Origin: Pseudomonadota bacterium
GTDB lineage: Bacteria; Pseudomonadota; Gammaproteobacteria; Burkholderiales; Rhodocyclaceae
Reading direction: 5' to 3'
Assembly (NCBI GenBank): GCA_026399515.1
Contig: JAPLQT010000066.1
Coordinates: 1 to 54,740, forward strand
Length of the DNA stretch: 54,740 nt
The notes below the pieces were generated by a model. The model was not told the DNA's origin, ran no database searches, and worked only from the letters and a program-made list of their open reading frames with translations. Shown here piece after piece: positions 24,847-34,844 of this stretch (its first letter is position 1; the number at the start of each line of letters is the position of its first letter). Made by a program: the position numbers and the translations under genes.

Positions 24847-26637
24847 ATGGGAAAGAGCGAAATCAGCGCGCAGCGCACGGTGGCAACTGGCTTGACGCGC
24901 ATGACACCGTCGGAGGCGTTCGTCGAGACGCTGGTGGCCAATGGCGTGACCGACGTGTTCGGCATCGTAGGCTCGGCGTGCATGGATGCCCTCGACATTT
25001 TTCCGGGCGCCGGCATCCGCTACATCCCGACGGTGCATGAGCAGGGCGCCGCCCACATGGCCGACGGCTATTCCCGGGTGTCGGGGCGCCACGGCGTGTG
25101 CATTGCGCAAAACGGCCCCGGCGTCACCAATTTCGTGACCGCCATCGCCGCCGCTTATTGGGCGCACAGCCCGGTGGTGATGATCACGCCGGAGAGCGGC
25201 ACGATGTCGATGGGGCTCGGCGGATTCCAGGAGACCGACCAGTTGCCGATCTTCTCCAAGATCACCAAGTACCAGGGCCATGTCAACAATCCGCGGCGCA
25301 TCGCCGAAATCACCGGCCGCTCCTTCGATCGCGCGATGCTCGAGATGGGACCGGCGCAACTGAATATTCCGCGCGACTATTTTTACGGCGATTACCAATT
25401 CGAGGTGCCGCAGCCGATCCGCGTCGAGCGCGGACCCGGCGGCGATCGGAGCCTGGACGAAGCGGCCGAGCTGCTCGCCGCGGCCAAGTTCCCGGTGATC
25501 GTCTCGGGCGGCGGCGTCGTCATGGCCGTGGGCGTCGATGCCTGCGTCGCACTTGCCGATCTGCTCGGTGCCCCGGTCGTTACCAGCTACCTGCACAACG
25601 ACGCCTTCCCGGCTAATCATCCGCTGTGGTGCGGCCCGCTCGGCTACCAGGGCTCAAAGGCCGCCATGAAGCTGATCGCCCAGGCCGACGTCGTCCTGGC
25701 TCTCGGCACCCGCCTCGGACCTTTCGGCACGCTGCCGCAGCACGGCATGGATTACTGGCCGAAGCACGCCAAGATCATCCAGGTCGATGCCGACGCGAAG
25801 ATGCTCGGACTGGTCAAGAAGATCTCGGTGGGCATCTGCGGCGACGCGAAAGCCGCCGCCGAAGCTTTGACCGGGCGGCTCAAGCAGAAACAACTCGCCT
25901 GCAAGGCCAATGGCAAAGAGCGCCTGGCAACGATAGCCAGGGAGAAGGCCGAATGGGAGACTGAGCTGACTGCCTGGCACCAGGAGCGCGACTCGTGGAG
26001 CCATGGAGTGGCCAAGGACAGTCCTTACATGCACCCTCGGCAGATGCTGCGCGAGCTCGAAAAAGCCATGCCGGAGAACGCCATGGTGTCCACCGACATC
26101 GGCAACATCTGCTCCGTCGCCAATAGCTACCTGCGCTTCAATCGCCCGAACAGCATGTTCGCCGCCATGAGCTTCGGCAACTGCGGCTATGCTTTCCCCA
26201 CCATCATCGGCGCCAAACTGGCCGCGCCGGATCGCCCGGCGGTCGCCTATGTCGGCGACGGCGCCTGGGGCATGAGCTTCGGCGAAATCCTCACCTGCGT
26301 GCGCGAGAAGATACCGGTCACCGCCGTGGTGTTCCACAACAAGCAGTGGGGCGCGGAAAAGAAGAACCAGGTCGATTTCTACAACAACCGCTTCCTCGGC
26401 ACTAATCTGGAGAACCCGAGCTTCGCTTCCATCGCCCGCTCCATGGGCGCAGAGGGCATGGTCATCGATAAGCTGTCGGACGTCGGCCCCGCATTGCGGG
26501 CCGCCTGCGAGGCGCAAAAGAGCGGCAAGACCACCATCATCGAGATGCTGGTCACCCAGGAGCTGGGCGACCCGTTCCGCCGCGACGCCTTGTCGAAACC
26601 GGTGCGCTTCCTCGACAAGTACCAGGATTTCATCTAG
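24847..26637 (+). CDS. xsc: Sulfoacetaldehyde acetyltransferase
   Basis: This 596-residue thiamine-diphosphate enzyme converts sulfoacetaldehyde and phosphate to acetyl phosphate and sulfite. The start at 24847 has AGGAAGGAG nearby; longer in-frame readings would cover the control region. The N-terminal catalytic region shows FGIVGSACMDALDIFP and the cofactor glutamate in HEQGAAHMADGYSR. The C-terminal ThDP motif is YVGDGAWGMSFGEIL, followed by the Xsc-specific FHNKQWGAEKKNQVDFY. These segments separate it from acetolactate synthase. It is the first gene of the sulfonate operon and releases the sulfur as sulfite in the cytoplasm. Confidence 0.95.
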   Translation: MGKSEISAQRTVATGLTRMTPSEAFVETLVANGVTDVFGIVGSACMDALDIFPGAGIRYIPTVHEQGAAHMADGYSRVSGRHGVCIAQNGPGVTNFVTAIAAAYWAHSPVVMITPESGTMSMGLGGFQETDQLPIFSKITKYQGHVNNPRRIAEITGRSFDRAMLEMGPAQLNIPRDYFYGDYQFEVPQPIRVERGPGGDRSLDEAAELLAAAKFPVIVSGGGVVMAVGVDACVALADLLGAPVVTSYLHNDAFPANHPLWCGPLGYQGSKAAMKLIAQADVVLALGTRLGPFGTLPQHGMDYWPKHAKIIQVDADAKMLGLVKKISVGICGDAKAAAEALTGRLKQKQLACKANGKERLATIAREKAEWETELTAWHQERDSWSHGVAKDSPYMHPRQMLRELEKAMPENAMVSTDIGNICSVANSYLRFNRPNSMFAAMSFGNCGYAFPTIIGAKLAAPDRPAVAYVGDGAWGMSFGEILTCVREKIPVTAVVFHNKQWGAEKKNQVDFYNNRFLGTNLENPSFASIARSMGAEGMVIDKLSDVGPALRAACEAQKSGKTTIIEMLVTQELGDPFRRDALSKPVRFLDKYQDFI

Positions 26638-26656
26638 CAGCATTCATAACAATAAG

Positions 26657-26676
26657 GCCGCGGCACGCATCGCGGC
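26657..26676 (+). other. Short GC hairpin between xsc and the transporter gene
   Basis: GCCGCG and CGCGGC pair around an eight-base loop, 20 bases after the xsc stop. No T-run follows, so it is more likely an mRNA-processing or stability element than a terminator. Confidence 0.4.
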
Positions 26677-26744
26677 TGAAGCGGACCGGAGGCCCGACTG
26701 AGATCCAGCGGGCCAACCGGAATATCCATGAGGAGGAGACAAGA

Positions 26745-28046
26745 ATGCAAAAATACATGAAAGTTAGGTATCTGATACTCGGCATCCTGTGTTTGATGTA
26801 CTTCATCGCTTATGTCGATCGGGTGAACATCGGCGTCGCCGGGCCCTTGCTCAAGAAGGAAATGGGACTCAGCTCCACCGAGCTCGGGCTGGTTTTCTCG
26901 GCCTTTGCCTATCCGTATGCCGCCATGCAGATATTCGGCGGCTGGCTGAGCGACAAGTACGGGCCGCGCCTGGTATTGACGGTGCTCAGTATCATCTGGG
27001 CAGTGGCGACGATACTGACCGGGTTCGCCTGGGGCATCACTTCGCTGATCATTTTTCGCGTGTTGCTGGGTATCGGCGAAGGCGGCGCCTTTCCGACGGC
27101 GACCCGCGCCTTCACCTTCTGGATGCCGGCGGCGGAACGCGGCTTCGCCCAGGGCATCACGCACAGCTTCGCGCGCCTCGGTGGCGCCATCACACCGCCC
27201 ATCGTGCTGGCGATCGCCGCATCCTCCGGCTGGCGCGAGTCGTTCTTTATACTCGGCGCCATCAGCCTGGTGTGGACGGCGCTCTATCTCTGGCTGTTCC
27301 GCAATACGCCGATCGAACACAAATGGGTGACGCCGCAGGAAATCAAGGAGATCGGCGTCAGCACCGCGGAAATGAAGAAGGCGGCCAAGGGCAAGACGCC
27401 GTGGAAGCAGATGATCAGCCGCATGTGGCTGGTGACCTTCGTCGACTTCTGCTACGGCTGGTCGCTGTGGGTGTTCCTGACCTGGCTGCCTTCCTATCTC
27501 AAGGATGCGCGCGGCTTCGATCTCAAGCAGTTGGCGCTGTTCACCGCCCTGCCGCTCTTGGCCGGCGTCGTCGGCGACACCCTCGGCGGGGTCATCTCGG
27601 ATCAAATCTACAAGCGCACCGGCAATTTGAAGCTGGCCCGGCGCTCGCTGCTCGTGGTTGGATTGCTGGGCTCCCTGATCTTCGTTTTACCCGCGGTGTA
27701 TACGGACTCGGCGATGACGGCGGTGCTCCTGCTCTCGGCGTCGTTCTTCTTTCTGGAACTCACCAACGCGGTCCTGTGGAGCCTGCCCATCGACATCGCC
27801 GGCCGGTTTGCGGGCACGGCGGGCGGCATGATGAACACCGGGTTCGGTGTCGCCGGAATGATTTCCCCGGTGGCGTTCGGCTTCCTCATCGACAAGACGG
27901 GCGGCTACCAGGCGCCCTTCCTCATTTCCGCAGGGCTGCTGGCGGTCGGTGCGGCCTGTTCGATGCTGATCGACCCGACGCGGAAGATAGATGACGAAGC
28001 CGTTGCTCCGCTGCCGTTCGGGTCGGCCGCCGAACCGGCCCGGTGA
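26745..28046 (+). CDS. sauU: MFS transporter, probable sulfoacetate uptake carrier (SauU-like)
   Basis: This 433-residue major facilitator protein has 12 predicted membrane helices, of the anion:cation symporter branch. Signatures include YFIAYVDRVNIGVAGPLL in helix 1, GGWLSDKYGPR in loop 2-3 and GEGGAFPTATRAF in helix 4. SauU of this family imports sulfoacetate in Cupriavidus. The gene lies between xsc and the dehydrogenase gene and has an AGGAGGAG ribosome site. Family members also carry hexuronates, phthalate and other acids, so the substrate is inferred from the operon. Confidence 0.85.
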   Translation: MQKYMKVRYLILGILCLMYFIAYVDRVNIGVAGPLLKKEMGLSSTELGLVFSAFAYPYAAMQIFGGWLSDKYGPRLVLTVLSIIWAVATILTGFAWGITSLIIFRVLLGIGEGGAFPTATRAFTFWMPAAERGFAQGITHSFARLGGAITPPIVLAIAASSGWRESFFILGAISLVWTALYLWLFRNTPIEHKWVTPQEIKEIGVSTAEMKKAAKGKTPWKQMISRMWLVTFVDFCYGWSLWVFLTWLPSYLKDARGFDLKQLALFTALPLLAGVVGDTLGGVISDQIYKRTGNLKLARRSLLVVGLLGSLIFVLPAVYTDSAMTAVLLLSASFFFLELTNAVLWSLPIDIAGRFAGTAGGMMNTGFGVAGMISPVAFGFLIDKTGGYQAPFLISAGLLAVGAACSMLIDPTRKIDDEAVAPLPFGSAAEPAR

Positions 28047-28091
28047 ATATGAACGTCGGCACTACGATCACCATGTCTCAAGGAGTCAAGC

Positions 28092-29519
28092 ATGTCACTT
28101 GAATCACCCCTGTCCGCCGCTTCCGCCAGCGCACGCGAAACCGTCGCCGGGCTCATCGCCAAGGCGCGGGCGGCCCAGCGCGCTTACGAGCGATTTTCCC
28201 AGGAACGGGTCGACGAGGCGGTGGTCGCCGCGGGCTGGGCAATCATGCAGCCCGAGCGCAATCGCCTGCTGGCGGAGATGGCGGTGCGGGACACGGGATG
28301 CGGCAATGTCGACGACAAGATCCTGAAGAACTACCGCAAGACCCTGGGTCTGCTGCGCGACTTGAAGGGCGTCAGGAGCGTGGGCGTGATCGCGGAATAT
28401 CCGGAACGGGGCATCGTCGAGATCGCGCGGCCGGTCGGCGTAGTGGCGGCGATCACGCCGTCGACCAATCCCGGGGCCACGCCGGCCAACAAGATCATCA
28501 ACGCGCTCAAGGGACGCAATGCGATTGTCATCGCGCCTTCGCCCAAGGGCCGCGGCACCTGCGCCGCCTTGATCGGCTACATAAACGCCGAACTGGAAAA
28601 GGTCGGGGCGCCGCCGGATCTGGTGCAGGTTTTGCCGGCCCCGGTGACCAAGGAGTCGACGCAGGAACTGATGCGCCAGGCCGACCTGGTAGTGGCGACC
28701 GGCTCGCAGAACAATGTCCGCGCCGCTTACGCCAGCGGCACACCGGCCTTCGGCGTGGGCGCGGGTAATGTCTGCGCCATCGTCGATGTCTCGGCCGACC
28801 TGCGCGAGGCGGCGTGCAACATCGCCCGCTCCAAGGCCTTCGATAACGCCACCAGTTGCTCCTCCGAGAACAGCCTGGTGATTCTCGATGCCGTCTATGA
28901 CCAAGCCTTGGCTGCGCTGAGTGAAGCCGGAGGCATGCTGCTCGATGGCGAAGAGAAGCAGCGTTTGCAGGCCCTCATGTGGTCGGGCGGCAGGCTAAAC
29001 CCGGACGTGACGGCCCAGTCAGCGCCGCGCATCGCCGCGCTCGCCCGCATGGAACGGGCAGGGTTCGCGGCGGCGAAATTCCTGATGGTCGAGGAATCCG
29101 GCAGCGGCCCCGATCATCCGTTCTCCGGCGAGAAGCTTTCGCCGGTGCTCGCCGTCTATCGCGCCCGCGATTTCGACCATGCCTGCAGCATCGTCTCGCG
29201 CATCTATGCCTATCAGGGCGCGGGACATTCGGTCGGCATCCACGGTAGCGACGACGAACACATCGCGCGCCTGGGACTGGAACTGCCGGTATGCCGCGTC
29301 ATCGTCAACCAGGTCCATTGCTTCGCCACCGGCGGCAGCTTCGACAATGGCCTGCCGTTTTCGCTGTCCATGGGTTGCGGCACCTGGGGCAGAAACAACT
29401 TCTCCGACAACATGAATTACCGGCACTACCTGAATATCACGCGCATCGTGCGCAAGATTCCCGAGCAAGTGCCGAGCGAGCGGGAAATCTTCGGCGATTA
29501 CCTGAGCAAGTTCGGTTGA
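28092..29519 (+). CDS. sauS: Acylating sulfoacetaldehyde dehydrogenase (CoA-dependent, SauS-like)
   Basis: This 475-residue aldehyde dehydrogenase is of the CoA-acylating group. The coenzyme-binding segment is ITPSTNPGATPANKIINALK, and the catalytic cysteine is in NATSCSSENS. The C-terminal portion NQVHCFATGGSFDNGLPFS is characteristic of acylating enzymes such as SauS and EutE-like proteins. In the sulfoacetate route it reduces sulfoacetyl-CoA with NADPH to sulfoacetaldehyde, the substrate of Xsc. The next gene, encoding the ligase that makes sulfoacetyl-CoA, begins two bases after its stop. The operon makes this role much more likely than acetaldehyde or succinate semialdehyde oxidation. 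Confidence 0.88.
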   Translation: MSLESPLSAASASARETVAGLIAKARAAQRAYERFSQERVDEAVVAAGWAIMQPERNRLLAEMAVRDTGCGNVDDKILKNYRKTLGLLRDLKGVRSVGVIAEYPERGIVEIARPVGVVAAITPSTNPGATPANKIINALKGRNAIVIAPSPKGRGTCAALIGYINAELEKVGAPPDLVQVLPAPVTKESTQELMRQADLVVATGSQNNVRAAYASGTPAFGVGAGNVCAIVDVSADLREAACNIARSKAFDNATSCSSENSLVILDAVYDQALAALSEAGGMLLDGEEKQRLQALMWSGGRLNPDVTAQSAPRIAALARMERAGFAAAKFLMVEESGSGPDHPFSGEKLSPVLAVYRARDFDHACSIVSRIYAYQGAGHSVGIHGSDDEHIARLGLELPVCRVIVNQVHCFATGGSFDNGLPFSLSMGCGTWGRNNFSDNMNYRHYLNITRIVRKIPEQVPSEREIFGDYLSKFG

Positions 29520-29521
29520 TC

Positions 29522-31006
29522 ATGGCATACCGAGCGACCGATCCGGCCAGGCCGGACCCTTCAAAGAAACCTCGCGTGATGCTGCGAACCATACGCGAGT
29601 TTGTGGACTTCCAGGCAGCGAAGCAGCCCGATGCGGTTTACCTGATCGCCGCCGAGTCGGGTATGAGCATGACGTTCGCGGAACTACAGCGGGCATCCCG
29701 GCGCCTCAGCCATTACCTGTCCGGACTGGGCATCCGGCCGGGCGAGAAGGTGGCACTGTTCATGCACAACGGCTACCAGGCCTGCCGGCTGTTCATCGGC
29801 GCCATGTACGGCGGTTTCTGCATCACCCCGATCAACCTGCAGGCCCAAGCCTCGCAGCTCGAATATGTGCTCGAACATAGGATCAAGATCGTTTGCTGCG
29901 ACGTCGACGCCCGGGAATTCATCGCCGGACCGGACGAAGCACATGATCTGCCCGAGGTGGGCGAGGAAGACGATGCCCTGATGATGTACACCTCCGGCAC
30001 CACCGGGAAGCCGAAAGGAGTGGTGTTGGCGCACCGTTCGGTGGTTTCCGGCGGACAGTTCGTGTCGGCGGCACACGAGCTGGGACCGAATGACCGGGTC
30101 TTGGCGTCGCTGCCGCTCTACCACATCAATGCCCAGATCGTGACCGCCACGTCCCCGCTGATTCACGGTGGAAGCCTGGTGATGCCGCATCGTTTCAGCG
30201 TCTCCCAGTTCTGGGATCTGGCGGCGCAGTATCGCTGCACCTGGATCAACGTGGTTCCGACCATCATTTCCTACCTCCTGAATGGACCCGATCCGGTCGA
30301 GCGCGGGCTGGACATCGGCCGCGTGCGCTTCTGCCGCTCCGCCTCGGCGCCGCTGGCGCCCAGCCAGCATCGCGCTTTCGAAGACAAGTTCAAGATCGGC
30401 GTGATCGAAACCATGGGCCTGACCGAGACGGCGGCGCCCTGTTTCACCAATCCCCTGGATCCCGCCAAGCGCAAGATCGGCAGCCCCGGACAGGCTTTCG
30501 GCAACCAGGCCAAGACGGTGGACCCGCAGGGCAACACGCTGCCGTCGCGGGAAACCGGCGAGATCCTGGTGCGCGGCCCGAACGTCATGAAAGGCTACTA
30601 CAAGGATCCGGAAGAAACGGCGCGCACCAGCACCGCAGATGGTTGGCTGCGCACCGGCGACCTGGGTCATCTGGACGAGGACGGTTTCGTTTTCGTTACC
30701 GGCCGGATCAAGGAACTGATCATCAAGGGTGGCGAAAATATCGCGCCGCGCGAGATCGATGAGGCCTTGCTGAAACACCCTGGTGTCCTGGAGGCCGCGG
30801 CAACAGGCATTCCCGACCCGCATTACGGCCAGGAAATCATGGCTTGCGTGGTGATGAAGCCGGGCCAGTTATGCTCGGAGGCGGAATTGCTGGAATTCTG
30901 TCTGCCCGCCCTCGGCAAATACAAGACGCCGAAAGTCATCCGCTTCCTGAGCGAATTGCCCAAGGGGCCTTCGGGCAAGGTCCAGCGGCTCAAGTTGCTC
31001 GGTTGA
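29522..31006 (+). CDS. sauT: Sulfoacetate-CoA ligase (acyl-adenylate-forming, SauT-like)
   Basis: This 494-residue AMP-binding CoA ligase has P-loop YTSGTTGKPKGVV, A5-like GLTETAAPCF, A7 motif WLRTGDLGHLDEDGF, hinge GRIKELIIKGGENIAPRE and catalytic lysine in GPSGKVQR. It would activate sulfoacetate to sulfoacetyl-CoA, giving AMP. ATG 29522 is two bases after the dehydrogenase stop; longer in-frame readings overlap that gene. It is on the short side for this superfamily because the N-terminal half is compact. By sequence alone it could be any short- or aromatic-acid ligase; the neighbours xsc, sauS, sauU and pta define the probable substrate. Confidence 0.85.
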   Translation: MAYRATDPARPDPSKKPRVMLRTIREFVDFQAAKQPDAVYLIAAESGMSMTFAELQRASRRLSHYLSGLGIRPGEKVALFMHNGYQACRLFIGAMYGGFCITPINLQAQASQLEYVLEHRIKIVCCDVDAREFIAGPDEAHDLPEVGEEDDALMMYTSGTTGKPKGVVLAHRSVVSGGQFVSAAHELGPNDRVLASLPLYHINAQIVTATSPLIHGGSLVMPHRFSVSQFWDLAAQYRCTWINVVPTIISYLLNGPDPVERGLDIGRVRFCRSASAPLAPSQHRAFEDKFKIGVIETMGLTETAAPCFTNPLDPAKRKIGSPGQAFGNQAKTVDPQGNTLPSRETGEILVRGPNVMKGYYKDPEETARTSTADGWLRTGDLGHLDEDGFVFVTGRIKELIIKGGENIAPREIDEALLKHPGVLEAAATGIPDPHYGQEIMACVVMKPGQLCSEAELLEFCLPALGKYKTPKVIRFLSELPKGPSGKVQRLKLLG

Positions 31007-31065
31007 GTAGCCGCTCGAGTCGCCTGGGAAGCACCTCAAACGCCGTCATTCCATCAAGGTCCATC

Positions 31066-32001
31066 ATGAACCAGCATCCTCATCTCGACAGAATCATCGC
31101 CGACGCGCTTGTTCTGGGTTCCGTACGCGTCGCGGTAACCTATCCTTGCAGCGCGAGTTCCATCGAGGCCACGGTATCCGCCCAGCATCTGGGACTGATA
31201 CAGCCGATCATGGTCGGGCCGCGCAGCCGGATCGAATCCATCGCCGCCGCGCACGATCTCGACGTGAGCGGTATGGAGTTTCTCGAAACCGGGGAAGATC
31301 CGATATCCGCCGCCCAGGCGTCGGTCGAACTGTGCCACAAGGCGCGGGCCGGCGTCATCATGAAAGGCAGCCTGCACACCGACGAACTGCTCGGCGTCGT
31401 CGTCAGCAAAGACGGCGGAATGCGCACCAGCAGGCGGATGAGCCATGTCTTCGTGCTGGATCTCCCGCATAACTCCAGGCCGGTGTTGATGGCCGACTGC
31501 GTCATCAACATCAACCCGACTCTGATGGAGAAGCGCGACATCACCCAAAACGCCATCGATCTGGCGCATGCACTGAAAATCCAGCGGCCTTATGTCGCGA
31601 TATTGTCGGCGGTCGAGACGATCAATCCGGCGATTCCCGGAACCGTCGAGGCCGCGGCGCTCAGCAAGATGGCGGAACGGGGACAGATTACCGGGGCGGT
31701 GGTGGACGGCCCGCTCGGCTACGACATCGCGATTTCAATCGAGGCGGCGCGCATCAAAGGCATCAATTGGCCCCATGCCGAGCGTCCGGATGTCCTGATC
31801 ATGCCCAACCTGGAGGCGGGAAACATGCTGTATAAACAGATGGTCTATGTCGCGAAGGCGGAGTGCGCCGGCATCGTCCTCGGCACCAAGGTTCCCATCG
31901 TGCTGACCAGCCGCACCGACTCGCCCAAGGCCCGCGTCGCTTCCTGTGCGCTGGCCATCGTCCAGGCGCACTCGCTGTCCTGCGACCGACTGGCGGCCTA
32001 G
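31066..32001 (+). CDS. pta: Phosphate acetyltransferase (short PTA type)
   Basis: This 311-residue protein of the phosphate acetyl/butyryltransferase family lacks the N-terminal regulatory domains of the long E. coli enzyme. Family motifs are GVIMKGSLHTDELL, the VFVLDLP/ADCVININP strand pair, and VVDGPLGYDIAIS with LIMPNLEAGNMLYK. It converts acetyl phosphate made by Xsc to acetyl-CoA, closing the sulfonate pathway. The short form is the one usually found beside xsc. It begins 59 bases after the ligase gene and ends 12 bases from the convergent folE2 stop. Confidence 0.9.
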   Translation: MNQHPHLDRIIADALVLGSVRVAVTYPCSASSIEATVSAQHLGLIQPIMVGPRSRIESIAAAHDLDVSGMEFLETGEDPISAAQASVELCHKARAGVIMKGSLHTDELLGVVVSKDGGMRTSRRMSHVFVLDLPHNSRPVLMADCVININPTLMEKRDITQNAIDLAHALKIQRPYVAILSAVETINPAIPGTVEAAALSKMAERGQITGAVVDGPLGYDIAISIEAARIKGINWPHAERPDVLIMPNLEAGNMLYKQMVYVAKAECAGIVLGTKVPIVLTSRTDSPKARVASCALAIVQAHSLSCDRLAA

Positions 32002-32013
32002 GTTTCCGGGGCG

Positions 32014-32817
32014 CTAAATTCGTTTGTCCCGCTCGATCAGGGCATAGGCCGAGTGATTGTGGATGGACTCGAAATTCTCCGATTCCACCACATAGGCGTC
32101 GATGCGCGGGTCATTGTTGAAAACCCCGGCGACGTCGCGCACCATGTCTTCGACGAACTTCGGATTGTCGTAGGCACGCTCGGTCACGTATTTCTCGTCG
32201 GGACGCTTCAGCAGGCCGTAGAGTTCGCATGAGGCCTGATCCTCGACCATCCGAACCAGGTCCTCGATCCAGATGAAGTCATTGGTGGTCGCGGTGACGG
32301 TGACGTGAGAACGCTGGTTATGGGCGCCGCGCTCGGAGATCTTCTTGGAGCAGGGACAGAGACTGGTGACCGGCACGACGATGCGGGTGGTCTGGCGGTA
32401 GATGCCGCCCGGCAGGATCTCGCCGACGAAGGTCACCTCGTAGTCGATCAGGCTCTTGACCTTGGATACCGGCGCTTCCTTGTTGATGAAATAGGGGAAG
32501 CTCATTTCCACGTGGCCGGTTTCGGCTTCGAGCAGCACCACCATGTTGCGCAGCATCGATTCGAAATTCTCCACCGACACCTCGCGCTCGTTGGTGTTGA
32601 GGATCTCGACGAAGCGCGACATGTGCGTGCCCTTGAAATTGTGAGGCAGGCCGACGTACATGTTGAACACGGCTATGGTGTGCTGCACGCCGCCGTTCTT
32701 GTCGAGCACCTTGATGGGGTGGCGGATGCTCTTGATGCCGACCTTGTTGATGGGCAACTGTCGCGAGTCGGTGCTGCCTTGTACGTCCGCTATGGCCATG
32801 ATGTCCCTGCTGTTCAT
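32014..32817 (-). CDS. folE2: GTP cyclohydrolase FolE2 (type IB)
   Basis: This 267-residue type IB GTP cyclohydrolase performs the first step of tetrahydrofolate and queuosine synthesis. The catalytic cysteine region is [20 protein letters not shown], and [11 protein letters not shown] ends the protein. FolE2 accepts metals other than zinc and often substitutes for FolE under zinc limitation. The start at 32817 has TAGGAG upstream. The gene follows dxs on the minus strand at the end of the xseB-ispA-dxs group, a neighbourhood common in betaproteobacteria. No zinc-regulator site is obvious in the 102-base gap. Confidence 0.94.
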   Translation of the reverse strand: MNSRDIMAIADVQGSTDSRQLPINKVGIKSIRHPIKVLDKNGGVQHTIAVFNMYVGLPHNFKGTHMSRFVEILNTNEREVSVENFESMLRNMVVLLEAETGHVEMSFPYFINKEAPVSKVKSLIDYEVTFVGEILPGGIYRQTTRIVVPVTSLCPCSKKISERGAHNQRSHVTVTATTNDFIWIEDLVRMVEDQASCELYGLLKRPDEKYVTERAYDNPKFVEDMVRDVAGVFNNDPRIDAYVVESENFESIHNHSAYALIERDKRI

Positions 32818-32919
32818 GGGATGCTCTCCTAAGGTTGTTGGTCGACTGCGCCTCACCCGGAATAAGCAGATGAGTACTTCAACACATTAACCGAATTTTA
32901 GCAAACCCGACAAATTTGA

Positions 32920-34794
32920 TCAACTACTAATGCTGAGCGCTTGGTTCACCCTGGCAACGATACCGGGAGCATCCAGCCCAAGCTGCGCCAGCAAGGCTAC
33001 CGAATCGCCGTGATCGATGAAACGATCCGGCAGGCCCAGCCTCAGCAGCGGCGTCGCCAGTCCCAGTTCCGCCAGGCAGCGGGCAATTTCGGCGCCCGCG
33101 CCGCCGATCACGGTGTTTTCCTCGATGCTCACCAGCAGCGCATGAGTATTTGCCAGCGACGCGACCATCTCGCGGTCCAGCGGCTTGACGAAGCGCATGT
33201 TGGCGACCGTCGCATCCAATTGTTCAGCCGCTGCGAGCGCCGGTGCCAGCATGCTGCCGAAGGCCAGCAAGGCGACGCGCCGGCCGGCGTTGGCGCAGGC
33301 CGATTCGCGGCGGATTTCCCCCTTGCCGACGGGCAGGGTGTCGAGCGCCGAACTGGGCACCACGCCCGGGCCGCTGCCACGCGGGTAGCGAACGGCACTT
33401 GGGCCATTGTGATAGTACGCGGTGGTGAGCATGGCGCGGCATTCGTTTTCGTCACTTGGCGTCATCACCAGCATATTGGGTATGCAGGTAAGGTAGGTCA
33501 GATCGAAAGCGCCGTTGTGGGTGGCCCCGTCCGCGCCGACCAGGCCGCCGCGATCGATGGCCAGCATCACCGGCAGATTCTGCAAGGCGACGTCGTGGAT
33601 CAACTGGTCGTAGGCGCGTTGCAGGAACGTCGAGTAGATCGCCAGCACCGGCCGCAGGCCTTCGCAGGCGAGCCCCGCGGCGAAAGTCATGGCATGTTGC
33701 TCGGCAATGCCGACGTCATGGTAGCGCTCCGGATATTCCTGCGCGAAGCGCACCAGGCCCGAGCCTTCGCGCATCGCCGGGGTGATGCCGATCAGCCGCG
33801 TATCCTGGGCGGCCATGTCGCACAGCCAGTCGCCGAACACCTGGGTATAGGTGAGCTTGGCGGCCTTGCCCGCCTGGATGCCGCCGGCGGCGTCGAACTT
33901 GGAAACGCCGTGATACAGCACCGGATCGGATTCCGCCAGCTTGTAGCCCTGCCCCTTGCGGGTGATGACGTGGAGGAATTGCGGGCCATCCAGCAGCTTG
34001 AGGTTTTCCAGGGTCGGGATCAAGGAATCGAGATCGTGGCCGTTGATCGGGCCGATGTAGTTGAAGCCGAACTCCTCGAACAGGGTTCCCGGCACGATCA
34101 TGCCTTTGACATGCTCCTCGGCGCGCTTGGCGAATTCCAGCATCGACGGCATTTTCGCCAACACTTTTTTGCCGGCCTTGCGCGCGGCGTTGAAGGAGCG
34201 CCCGGAAAACAGCCGCGCCAGGTATTTGTTGAGCGCCCCCACCGGCGGCGATATCGACATGTCGTTGTCGTTGAGGATCACCAGCAGGTTGGCGTCGATC
34301 ACGCCGGCATTGTTCAAGGCTTCGAACGCCTCTCCGGCGGACATGGCGCCGTCGCCGATGATGGCCACGACGCGGCGGCCCTCGCCCTTGTTGCGCGCGG
34401 CGACGGCCATGCCCAGTGCCGCCGAGATCGAGGTCGAGGAATGCCCGACGCCGAAGGTGTCGTATTCGCTCTCGCCGCGCCGCGGGAAGCCGGAGACGCC
34501 GTCCAGCATGCGCAGCCGGTCCATGCCGGCGCGGCGTCCGGTGAGCACTTTGTGGGCGTAAGTCTGATGGCCGACATCCCACACCAGACGGTCGTGCGGC
34601 GTGTCGAAGACGTAATGCAAGGCGATGGTCAGTTCGACCGTACCGAGGTTCGACGACAGGTGGCCGCCGGTCTTCGCCACCGACTCGATCAGGAAGGCGC
34701 GCAGTTCGTCGGCGAGTTGCGCCAGATCCTCGCGCTCCAGTTGGCGCAGCGCGGCGGGAAAATCTATGGTATCCAGGAGAGGCGTATCGGGCAT
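32920..34794 (-). CDS. dxs: 1-deoxy-D-xylulose-5-phosphate synthase
   Basis: This 624-residue thiamine-diphosphate enzyme commits pyruvate and glyceraldehyde 3-phosphate to the methylerythritol phosphate isoprenoid pathway. ThDP motif [20 protein letters not shown] is near residues 145-165. The pyrimidine-domain glutamate lies in [15 protein letters not shown], and the C-terminal transketolase domain follows. The N-terminus [18 protein letters not shown] is conserved. Length is standard. The start codon has no clear ribosome site; the preceding 65 bases instead carry a degenerate nine-base tandem repeat. The gene lies after ispA, and ispH of the same pathway is encoded 13 kb away in this window. 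Confidence 0.96.
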   Translation of the reverse strand: MPDTPLLDTIDFPAALRQLEREDLAQLADELRAFLIESVAKTGGHLSSNLGTVELTIALHYVFDTPHDRLVWDVGHQTYAHKVLTGRRAGMDRLRMLDGVSGFPRRGESEYDTFGVGHSSTSISAALGMAVAARNKGEGRRVVAIIGDGAMSAGEAFEALNNAGVIDANLLVILNDNDMSISPPVGALNKYLARLFSGRSFNAARKAGKKVLAKMPSMLEFAKRAEEHVKGMIVPGTLFEEFGFNYIGPINGHDLDSLIPTLENLKLLDGPQFLHVITRKGQGYKLAESDPVLYHGVSKFDAAGGIQAGKAAKLTYTQVFGDWLCDMAAQDTRLIGITPAMREGSGLVRFAQEYPERYHDVGIAEQHAMTFAAGLACEGLRPVLAIYSTFLQRAYDQLIHDVALQNLPVMLAIDRGGLVGADGATHNGAFDLTYLTCIPNMLVMTPSDENECRAMLTTAYYHNGPSAVRYPRGSGPGVVPSSALDTLPVGKGEIRRESACANAGRRVALLAFGSMLAPALAAAEQLDATVANMRFVKPLDREMVASLANTHALLVSIEENTVIGGAGAEIARCLAELGLATPLLRLGLPDRFIDHGDSVALLAQLGLDAPGIVARVNQALSISS

Positions 34795-34817
34795 GAGGCT
34801 GGTGAGGTTCGCGAGGC

Positions 34818-34844
34818 GAGCTAGGTGAGCTAAGTGAGGTAAGT
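34818..34844 (-). repeat. Three-copy degenerate nine-base tandem repeat between ispA and dxs
   Basis: On the plus strand the units are GAGCTAGGT, GAGCTAAGT and GAGGTAAGT, in direct succession. They fill the leader between ispA and dxs. Confidence 0.75.

Noticed and set aside
24847-26637. Acetolactate synthase as the function of this ThDP enzyme
   Set aside because: The Xsc-specific segments and the pta, sauS, sauT and sauU neighbours fit sulfoacetaldehyde acetyltransferase. No small regulatory subunit gene is present.
32941-34824. A 627-residue open frame opposite dxs
   Set aside because: It covers dxs almost exactly in antisense, with low-complexity Arg/Gln/Gly composition and no family match.
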